A stretch of DNA of 64,000 bases from an uncultured Myxococcales bacterium (lineage in GTDB: Bacteria > Myxococcota_A > UBA9042 > DTJE01). The stretch covers positions 62,001 through 126,000 of the forward strand of contig CAINDP010000138.1 in the NCBI GenBank assembly GCA_903847405.1. Reading direction: 5' to 3'. This document shows, piece by piece, positions 16,225 to 22,965 of this stretch. The notes under the pieces are model-generated. The model made no database searches, was not told the DNA's origin, and worked only from the letters and a program-made list of their open reading frames with translations. Each line of letters opens with the position of its first letter. Positions within the stretch are counted from its first letter, which is position 1. The translations under genes were made by a program, and so were the position numbers.

Positions 16225-16847
16225 CGGGCACCTCCCTGCACGACTTCGCCCTTCAGCCAGCGGGACAGCATCCCAAGACCCCAGGCCCCGGACAGTTCGG
16301 GGTGGTACTGGCACGCCAGCACGTCGCCGCGCCACAGGGCCGACACGAAGGGGCCCCCGTGGTCGGTCATCGCAGCCGTCCAGCCCGCAGGGGCGACGGG
16401 CAGGCGATAGGAGTTCGCGAAATAGGCATACCCGCTTTCGACCGGGCCGCCCGTCGGGGCTTCCACGCCGTTCCAGCCGAACTGGGGCACCCGGACGCTG
16501 CCCGGGAAGCGGCCCACCGTTCCCGGGACCAGGCCCAGGCCTGTCACGCCCGGGCTTTCCTCGCTGGCATCGCACAGGACCTGAAGCCCCACGCAGATCG
16601 CCAGGGTCGGCCGGCCCGCGGCCACCCGCTCGGACAGCGCGGCGTCCAGGCCGGTGGCCCGAAGTCGCTCCATCGCCGCGCCGAAGGATCCCACGCCCGG
16701 CAGCTCGACGCGGTCGGCGCGACGCACCTCGTCCGGATCCTCGGTGACGCGCGGCGAGGCCCCCAGGCGGCGCCACGCGGCCAGGACCGACGCCAGGTTC
16801 GCCACGCCGGTCACGACGACGGCGATGTCGGGGGATGGATTGCTCAC
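16221..16847 (-). CDS. hisH: Imidazole glycerol phosphate synthase, glutamine amidotransferase subunit
   Basis: The 208-residue glutaminase partner of HisF. The GTG start at 16847 overlaps the hisB stop (GTGA). The nucleophile cysteine sits in [12 protein letters not shown], where most HisH proteins read GICLGMQ. The His-Glu pair is in CQYHPELSG, and the glycine-rich oxyanion strand in [11 protein letters not shown]. Gene order H then F matches assembly of the two subunits into one enzyme. Confidence 0.93.
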   Translation of the reverse strand: MSNPSPDIAVVVTGVANLASVLAAWRRLGASPRVTEDPDEVRRADRVELPGVGSFGAAMERLRATGLDAALSERVAAGRPTLAICVGLQVLCDASEESPGVTGLGLVPGTVGRFPGSVRVPQFGWNGVEAPTGGPVESGYAYFANSYRLPVAPAGWTAAMTDHGGPFVSALWRGDVLACQYHPELSGAWGLGMLSRWLKGEVVQGGAR

Positions 16848-17428
16848 AGCACGCCCTTGGTCGAAGGAATCTGGTCGGTCCCGTCCCGCGCCACCGCCCG
16901 ACGCAGGGCCAGCGCGGTCGCCTTGAAGGCCGCCTCGGCACGGTGGTGGTCGTTGTCGCCCCGCAGGACGTCCACGTGCAGGGCCATGCGCCCCGCTACC
17001 GCCAGGGACTTCAGGACGTGCGTCACCATTTCGGTTGACAGGTCGCCCAGGGCTTCCCGCCGCAACCCGAGATCGATGATCGGCATCGGCCGCCCCGACA
17101 GGTCCACCACGGCACGGGCCAGGGCCTCGTCCAGCGGCGCGTGGGCCTCGCCGAACCGCGCGATGCCGCGCCGTTCGCCCAGCGCGGCGTCCAGGGCGCC
17201 ACCGATCACCAGGGCGCAGTCCTCGGCCACGTGGTGGTCGTCCACGTGGAGATCGCCGTCGCAGGTCAGGTCCAGATCGAACCGGGCGTGACGGGTCAGC
17301 GATTCCAGCAGGTGGTCCAGGAAGCCGATTCCCGTGGCGATCGCCGCGCGGCCGGTCCCGTCCAGGTCCAGGACGGCACGGATGCGCGTCTCCCGCGTGT
17401 CGCGCACCAGTTCGAAGCGCCGGTTCAT
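16844..17428 (-). CDS. hisB: Imidazoleglycerol-phosphate dehydratase
   Basis: A 194-residue monofunctional dehydratase without the N-terminal phosphatase half found in enterobacterial HisB. The metal-binding His/Glu motifs are clear: [28 protein letters not shown], and [15 protein letters not shown] near the C-terminus. The ATG at 17428 overlaps the stop of the hisC-HAD gene as ATGA. Because it lacks the phosphatase half, histidinol-phosphatase must come from elsewhere, and the HAD domain just upstream is the obvious candidate. Confidence 0.95.
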   Translation of the reverse strand: MNRRFELVRDTRETRIRAVLDLDGTGRAAIATGIGFLDHLLESLTRHARFDLDLTCDGDLHVDDHHVAEDCALVIGGALDAALGERRGIARFGEAHAPLDEALARAVVDLSGRPMPIIDLGLRREALGDLSTEMVTHVLKSLAVAGRMALHVDVLRGDNDHHRAEAAFKATALALRRAVARDGTDQIPSTKGVL

Positions 17429-19164
17429 GGAAGGACCTCCTCCACCAGGGACACGCCGGCCAGCACACGCGCCGCGCCCGCGGACAGCAGCGCCGCCCCG
17501 GCATCGACCGCATCGGCGCCCGGCATCACGACGCCCACCGGCACCACCTCCGCACCCCGGGCCGCCCGCACGTCGTCCGGCGCGTCGCCCAGCATCCAGG
17601 CCCGGCTGACGCCCAGCCGCCGCAGAGCCAGTTCCACCGGGGCGGGATCGGGTTTCGCGGGCGCGTCCTCCATGCAGACGATCGCCCGGAACAGCCCTTC
17701 CACGCCCGCATGGCGCAGGAATCGTTCCGCATCCGCCCGCGGACGCCCCGTGACGATCGCCAGCGGCATCCGTATCGCCAGCCGCTCCAGCACCTCGCGC
17801 GGCACGGCCAGGCGTTCGCGCGTCCACAGGCCCGGGGTTGTGGATGTTCCCTGGTAGGCCGCCTCGAACCGTTCCTTCACGGCTTCCAGCGACGCGTCGA
17901 CGCCCCGTTCCGCCAGCAGGCGACGGGTCACGACCCAGTCGTTGTTCGACCCGGGCGCCCGCTTGGCCTGCGCGACCTCGTCGGCCGTCAGCGTCACGCC
18001 GAACCCTGCCGCAGCAATCACGATGGCCACCCGGTAGGACTCGCCGACGTCCACCAGAACGCCGTCCATGTCGAACAGCAGGGCCTCCGGGTCCAGGACC
18101 GACGCCAGCGCCCGCTGCAGCCTGTCGAACGCCGCCTTGTCCCCCGGACAGGTGATCCGCAGGCAGTCCTTCAGGTCCGCGCTGCCCGGGAAGGCCCGCA
18201 CCGCGATCCCCAGACCGGCCAGCCCGTCCCGCACCCAGGTCGCGTCCGCGAACCGGGCCAGGACGAAGTTTGCCTGCGACGGGAACGGCAGGGCGCCCAG
18301 CCGGACGAGGAAGGCCGTCAGGCTGTCGCGTTCACGCCGCACTTCCGCCACGAAGCCGTCCACCGCCGACAGGCCCGACGAAAGGCGGGCCCCGGCCAGG
18401 GCCAGCGACGGCCGCGCCACCGGGTAGGGCAGGCCCGTGATCCGCATCCAGCCCGCGACCCGCTCGGGCGCGATCGCATATCCCACGCGCAGCCCCGCGA
18501 GGCCCCACGCCTTGGACAGGGTCCGGAACACCGCCACGTTCGGCTGGTCCAGCAACTGCGGGGTCGGATCCTCGTCCGCGAACTCCACGTAGGCCAGGTC
18601 CGCCAGGATCAGCGCATGGGGCAACGCCCGGGCGATGCGAAGCACCTCGGCGGCGGTCGCCACGGCGCCGGTCGGATTGTTGGGCGACACGACCGCCACG
18701 GCGCCGGTCGTCGGGCCCGTCACCGCCAGCACCGCGTCGATCGGGTACGGCGTGCCCGCGGCCCAGGGCACCTCGATCACGTCGCCGCCGGCCAGGCCCG
18801 CGAACCGCGCCAGCATCTCGAAGGAGGGGACCGGCAGGACCAGGGTGCGCCCCGGCCCCACCACCGCCCGCACGGCCCGTTCCAGCCCGTCATCGCCCCC
18901 GGCCGTCACGATGACCCGCGCCGGGTCCACGCCGAACCGTGCCGCCAGTTCCCGCTCCAGGGGGCGCGCGTCGGGGTACCGGCGCAGGAGGTCCGACCCC
19001 AGGCCCTGCAGCGCGGCCAGCAGCGCCTCCGGGGGCGCCGCACCCTCGTTGCCGTCCAGGTGCAGGTCCACCGGCGCGGGATGCCTGGGGGGGGAGTAGG
19101 CCGTCGCGCCCGACAGCATCGGCACGGGCACGGGCGACTCGATGGAAAACTCGTCCACGCGCAT
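17425..19164 (-). CDS. hisC: Histidinol-phosphate aminotransferase fused to a HAD phosphatase
   Basis: A 579-residue two-domain protein. Residues 1-355 are a fold-type I PLP aminotransferase (HisC) with SPNNPTG, the Schiff-base lysine in RTLSKAWGLAGLRVGY (Lys218), and a C-terminal LRITCP. Residues 360-579 are a HAD subclass IA phosphatase with all motifs: LLFDMDGVLVD (Asp365/Asp367), AIVTGRPR, the lysine of APAKPDP, and MLGDAPDDVRAA. This order suggests that the HAD half removes phosphate from the histidinol phosphate made by the HisC half. HAD proteins of this sort are known near his genes, but activity here is inferred. AGGAG directly abuts the ATG at 19164, so GTG at 19158, six bases after it, may be the true start. 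Confidence 0.9.
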   Translation of the reverse strand: MRVDEFSIESPVPVPMLSGATAYSPPRHPAPVDLHLDGNEGAAPPEALLAALQGLGSDLLRRYPDARPLERELAARFGVDPARVIVTAGGDDGLERAVRAVVGPGRTLVLPVPSFEMLARFAGLAGGDVIEVPWAAGTPYPIDAVLAVTGPTTGAVAVVSPNNPTGAVATAAEVLRIARALPHALILADLAYVEFADEDPTPQLLDQPNVAVFRTLSKAWGLAGLRVGYAIAPERVAGWMRITGLPYPVARPSLALAGARLSSGLSAVDGFVAEVRRERDSLTAFLVRLGALPFPSQANFVLARFADATWVRDGLAGLGIAVRAFPGSADLKDCLRITCPGDKAAFDRLQRALASVLDPEALLFDMDGVLVDVGESYRVAIVIAAAGFGVTLTADEVAQAKRAPGSNNDWVVTRRLLAERGVDASLEAVKERFEAAYQGTSTTPGLWTRERLAVPREVLERLAIRMPLAIVTGRPRADAERFLRHAGVEGLFRAIVCMEDAPAKPDPAPVELALRRLGVSRAWMLGDAPDDVRAARGAEVVPVGVVMPGADAVDAGAALLSAGAARVLAGVSLVEEVLP

Positions 19165-19167
19165 CTC

Positions 19168-20046
19168 CTAGGCCACGATCTGCGACGGCGCGGTCACGAC
19201 GATATCGCACCCGCCCGCCGCCTTGATGCGCGGGATCAGCCGCGGCAGGTCCACCCGCGGAACGGCGACCTTGACCGCGTAGCCCGCCGAGCCGTGCAGC
19301 GGCGACACGGTGGGTTCGCGCATGGCCGGCAGGATGGCCACGACGGCCTCCAGGCGGTCCAGCGGCACGTTCAGTTCGACGACGACGCGCGTCCGGGCCT
19401 CCAGCACCGACCGGACCAGCATCACGAAGTCCTCGATGACCGCCCGCCGCGCCGGATCCTCCAGGGCACCCGGATGGGCGTACAGGCGCGTGGTGGACCG
19501 CATCAGTTCGTCCACGATTTCCAGGCCGTTCGCCCGCAGCGTGGAGCCCGTCGCGGTGTTGTCCACGATGCAGTCCGCGTCCTCGGGGGGGAAGACCTCG
19601 GTCGCGCCGTAGGACCGCACGAACCGGGCGTCGATGCCCTTGTCCGCGATCCACTTCCGGGCGATCGTTTCATACTCCGACGCCACGACCAGGTGCCGGC
19701 CGGCGGGCAGGGCGCCGTTGACCAGCAGCCGTACCGGCGCCGCCGCGACCAGTTTCACCGGGTCCAGCCCCGTGTCCAGCAGTTCGACCACGTCCGCCTG
19801 CAGTTCGGCCACCCAGTCGGCGCCCGCGAACCCCAGTTCCCGGGACCCGGCCGACAGCATCTCCACGATGTTCTGGGGCTTCAGCATCTTCGCGTCGAAC
19901 CCCGGCAGGGTCAGTTGCGGGCGGTAGCCGCGGCTGTCGAAGTGGACGTGGATGCCGGCCTCGGACATCAACGCCAGCACGCCGTCCTGCATGCGTCCCT
20001 TGGGCAGGCCCATCCGGATCGCGGTCATTTCAGGGCTCGGGCTCAT
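19168..20046 (-). CDS. hisG: ATP phosphoribosyltransferase, long form
   Basis: First and committed step of histidine synthesis: ATP plus PRPP. It has 292 residues including the C-terminal ACT-like regulatory domain (about 215-292, VVVELNVPLDRLEAVVAILP to GGCDIVV), so it should be histidine-inhibited without HisZ. Catalytic-domain segments include GLPKGRM, GFAGADWVAE, and the PRPP-binding DCIVDNTATGSTLRANGL. ATG at 20046 has GGAG seven bases upstream; Met7 (MTAIRMGLPKGR) is an alternative start. It is the promoter-proximal gene of the operon, 3 bp before hisC. Confidence 0.95.
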   Translation of the reverse strand: MSPSPEMTAIRMGLPKGRMQDGVLALMSEAGIHVHFDSRGYRPQLTLPGFDAKMLKPQNIVEMLSAGSRELGFAGADWVAELQADVVELLDTGLDPVKLVAAAPVRLLVNGALPAGRHLVVASEYETIARKWIADKGIDARFVRSYGATEVFPPEDADCIVDNTATGSTLRANGLEIVDELMRSTTRLYAHPGALEDPARRAVIEDFVMLVRSVLEARTRVVVELNVPLDRLEAVVAILPAMREPTVSPLHGSAGYAVKVAVPRVDLPRLIPRIKAAGGCDIVVTAPSQIVA

Positions 20047-20152
20047 TCGCTTGCTCCGTTCGGGGGATGGACACCACGCGATGGCGCACGCTGTCGTCCC
20101 GCACCTTGTGGAGGGCGTCGTTCATCGCACGCCGTCCCGGAAAGGGACAAAA

Positions 20153-20183
20153 AGGATAGCACACCGAGGCGTTGCCGCTACAA
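20153..20183 (-). promoter_or_regulatory. Candidate his-operon promoter in the divergent hisG/sterol reductase spacer
   Basis: On the minus strand TTGTAG and TATCCT lie 19 bp apart, a poor spacing. On the plus strand TACAAT at 20179-20184 could serve the sterol reductase, so the two promoters would overlap. No histidine-rich leader or attenuator hairpin is visible. Confidence 0.25.
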
Positions 20184-20238
20184 TCGGCGCACCGCAGGAC
20201 CGCTTGGCCGGCCCTCATGGCTTGATGAAGGAGTTGCC

Positions 20239-21525
20239 GTGAAGAACCTGCTCCGACGGGGCCTTGTCCCCCTGCTCCTGATGACGACCACGCCGTTCGT
20301 GACGGTCCTGGCCTGGCTGATCGCGACGAAGTACGACGGGTCCATCCTCGCCTTCGCCCAGACGGTCACCTTCGACCGCCTGCTGGCCGAATGGCCCCTG
20401 CCCTCCCTGAAGTCGGTCACCTACCTGGGCGTCTTCGCGGTGCTCGAGGCGATCCTGTTGATCCTGCTGCCCGGCCGCGAGTTCCAGGGCCCCGTGACCC
20501 CCATGGGCAACCGGCCTTCATACAAACTGAACGGCGTCGCGGCCTTCGTGGCCACGTTCGGCATCCTCTTCGGCGTGCTGTGGCCCCTGGGCCTCTTCGA
20601 TCCGGCGAACGTCTGGGCCGAGTTCGGGCCCTTGCTGTCGACGCTGGTCTGGTTCGCCTTCGCCTTCTGCATCTTCCTGTACATCAAGGGCCGGGTCGCC
20701 CCGTCGTCGGCCGATGCGGGCACCTCCGGCAACTTCCTGTTCGACTTCTACTGGGGCGTCGAACTGCACCCCCAACTGTCCCGCCGCCTGAACCTGAAGC
20801 AGTACGTGAACTGCCGCCTGGCCATGATGGGCTGGGCCGTGATCGTGGCCTGCATGGTGGCCGCCCAGGCAAACGACCCGACCCTGGGCCGTCCCGGCAC
20901 GGCCATCCTCGTGTCGGCCGTCCTGCAACTGACCTACATCTTCAAGTTCTTTGTCTGGGAAGACGGGTACTTCGGGTCCATGGACATCATGCACGATCGG
21001 TTCGGCTTCTATATCTGCTGGGGCATCCTGGCCTGGCTGCCCGGCATCTACCCGGTCGCGACCATCTACCTGGTGCCGAAGGCCTACGACCTGCCCTGGC
21101 CGGTCGCCGTCGGGATCCTGGCCCTGGGCTGGTTCGCGATCTGGGCGAACTACGATGCCGACGCCCAGCGCCTGCGCGTCCGGAACAGCGATGGGAAGAC
21201 GACCATCTGGGGCAAGCCGCCGGTCCTGCTGGTCGGGCACTGGACGTCGGGCGACGGCACGCCGCGGCAGTCGCTGCTGCTGGCCTCGGGCTGGTGGGGC
21301 CTGGCGCGCCACGTCCACTACGTGACGGAAATCCTGCTGGCGCTGGCCTGGACGCTCCCCGCGGGCTTCGACAACTACCTGCCCTACTTCTACGTGACCT
21401 TCCTGACGTTCCTGCTGACGCACCGCTCCTTCCGGGACGAGGCCCGCTGCGCGGCGAAGTACGGCGCGGACTGGGATGCCTACAAGAAGAAGGTCCCGTG
21501 GCGGATCGTTCCGGGGATCTTCTAG
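20239..21525 (+). CDS. ERG4/ERG24-family sterol reductase (7-dehydrocholesterol-reductase-like)
   Basis: A 428-residue integral membrane enzyme with about nine hydrophobic segments. GTG at 20239 lies 5 bases after AAGGAG. The C-terminal third carries the family signature: GWWGLARHVHYVTEIL, FDNYLPYFYVTFLTFLL, THRSFRDEARCAAKYG, and VPWRIVPGIF. These are closer to animal and plant delta-7 (DHCR7) sterol reductases than to typical bacterial proteins. Such NADPH enzymes reduce a ring or side-chain double bond of a sterol. Bacterial members are known in a few lineages. No cyclase or demethylase gene is in the window, so the organism may make sterols elsewhere or modify acquired ones. Which double bond is reduced cannot be told. 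Confidence 0.85.
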   Translation: MKNLLRRGLVPLLLMTTTPFVTVLAWLIATKYDGSILAFAQTVTFDRLLAEWPLPSLKSVTYLGVFAVLEAILLILLPGREFQGPVTPMGNRPSYKLNGVAAFVATFGILFGVLWPLGLFDPANVWAEFGPLLSTLVWFAFAFCIFLYIKGRVAPSSADAGTSGNFLFDFYWGVELHPQLSRRLNLKQYVNCRLAMMGWAVIVACMVAAQANDPTLGRPGTAILVSAVLQLTYIFKFFVWEDGYFGSMDIMHDRFGFYICWGILAWLPGIYPVATIYLVPKAYDLPWPVAVGILALGWFAIWANYDADAQRLRVRNSDGKTTIWGKPPVLLVGHWTSGDGTPRQSLLLASGWWGLARHVHYVTEILLALAWTLPAGFDNYLPYFYVTFLTFLLTHRSFRDEARCAAKYGADWDAYKKKVPWRIVPGIF

Positions 21526-21612
21526 GTCGCGGGCTCGATTCGTCGGTTCAGCGGTTCGTTCACTCCCCAACGGGCTGCCAGGGGGCTGCGGCCCGGCCGC
21601 ACCTTCTTGCAA

Positions 21613-21633
21613 ATTCACCATGAACCGGTGAAT
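21613..21633. promoter_or_regulatory. Perfect 7-bp inverted repeat overlapping the ATPase gene's ribosome site
   Basis: ATTCACC and GGTGAAT flank a 7-bp spacer. The right arm contains GGTGA, the only Shine-Dalgarno-like sequence before the ATG at 21642, so a bound protein or a hairpin here could block translation or transcription. Confidence 0.4.
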
Positions 21634-21641
21634 ATCCAACC

Positions 21642-22871
21642 ATGATTCAACGCAACATTCAGGATTCCGTCCGCCGGGCGATGGCCGACACCCCGGTCGT
21701 ACTGCTCAACGGCGCCCGGCAGACGGGCAAGACCACTCTGGCACAGGCACTGGCAACCGCGCCCGGCGTCCAGTATTTCACACTGGACGATGCCGCCACG
21801 ATGGCATTGGCCGCCGGCGACCCGTCCGGTTTCATCCGCAACCTCACCGGACCGGTCGTGATTGACGAAATCCAGAAGGCCCCGGACTTGTTTCCGGCCA
21901 TCAAGCTGGCGGTGGACAAGGATCGGCGCCCCGGAAGTTTCCTGCTCACGGGTTCGGCCAACGTCATGACGCTTCCGCGCCTGTCGGAATCGCTGGCCGG
22001 GCGCATGGAGATCATCCCGCTGTTTCCGTTCTCGGCCGGCGAACTGGCCGGCCGCCGCGAAGGTTTTGTGACTCGTCTGTTTGACGGCACGCTCGCCAAG
22101 GCGAAACCGGTTTCCGCGAAGGACGATCTTCCCGCCCGATTGGTCCGCGGCGGCTACCCGGAAGCCGTCAGGCGGGCCGACGACGATCGTCGGGGGGCCT
22201 GGTTTGCCTCCTACATTTCCACCATCCTGCAGCGTGACGTACGCGATCTGGCACGGGTGGATGGTCTGTATTCCTTGCCGAACCTGCTGAAATTGCTGGC
22301 CGCCCGCACCTCCGGGTTGTTGAACCTCGCGGACGTAGGCCGTGACGCCGGATTGCCGCACACGACGTTGACCCGCTACCTGGCCTTGTTGGAAACCGTA
22401 TTCCTCGTTCATCGCCTGCCGGCGTGGTCGCCCAACCTGGGCAAACGTCTGGTCAAGGCCTCCAAACTGCACCTTGTGGATACGGGACTGGCCTCCCACC
22501 TGGTCGGCACCGACGCCCGACGGCTGACCGCCGACCGTTCCTTGCTGGGGCGGATGCTGGAGACGTTCGTGGTCGGCGAACTTCGCAAGCAGCTTTCCTG
22601 GGCCGACCCTCGCACCGCTCTCTACCATTTCCGCACGGCTGCCGGCTCGGAAGTGGATGTTCTGCTGGAAAAGGCCGACGGCAGGGTGGGCGGGGTGGAA
22701 GTCAAGGCGAGCGCCACCGTTGGCACGTCGGACTTCGCCGCACTTCAGGAGTTGCGCGATCAGCTTGGCGACAGGTTCATCGCCGGGATCGTTCTATACA
22801 CCGGCGACCAGTTGGTTCCGTTCGGCGACAAACTGTGGCTCGTGCCCTTGTCGGCCTTGTGGTCGGAATGA
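21642..22871 (+). CDS. AAA_14/DUF4143 family ATPase
   Basis: A 409-residue protein with an N-terminal P-loop (LLNGARQTGKTTLAQAL), Walker B (PVVIDEIQKAPDLF) and a C-terminal DUF4143 domain that ends in a restriction-nuclease-like stretch (FRTAAGSEVDVLLEK then GGVEVKASATV). The family is widespread and scattered in bacteria and archaea; its function is unknown, and transfer between genomes is common. Codon use differs from its neighbours: many TTG, GTT, ATT and TTT codons and a lower third-position GC. This supports recent acquisition. No other mobile genes, terminal repeats or att sites flank it. Confidence 0.85.
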   Translation: MIQRNIQDSVRRAMADTPVVLLNGARQTGKTTLAQALATAPGVQYFTLDDAATMALAAGDPSGFIRNLTGPVVIDEIQKAPDLFPAIKLAVDKDRRPGSFLLTGSANVMTLPRLSESLAGRMEIIPLFPFSAGELAGRREGFVTRLFDGTLAKAKPVSAKDDLPARLVRGGYPEAVRRADDDRRGAWFASYISTILQRDVRDLARVDGLYSLPNLLKLLAARTSGLLNLADVGRDAGLPHTTLTRYLALLETVFLVHRLPAWSPNLGKRLVKASKLHLVDTGLASHLVGTDARRLTADRSLLGRMLETFVVGELRKQLSWADPRTALYHFRTAAGSEVDVLLEKADGRVGGVEVKASATVGTSDFAALQELRDQLGDRFIAGIVLYTGDQLVPFGDKLWLVPLSALWSE

Positions 22872-22965
22872 ACGTGTACCGGGTTCGGTCACCCGCAAGG
22901 CGAACTCCGAGAACCCCGCCCACGGAATCCGCCCTCCGGATGGAGTCCGAGACCGGACGGGACGG

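Noticed and set aside
20030-20124. A 31-codon minus-strand frame ahead of hisG as a histidine leader peptide
   Set aside because: Only two scattered His codons, no strong ribosome site and no terminator/antiterminator pair; it overlaps the likely hisG start.
21526-22965. Genomic island around the AAA_14/DUF4143 gene
   Set aside because: Only one gene looks foreign; no integrase, tRNA, att-like repeats or further atypical genes flank it.
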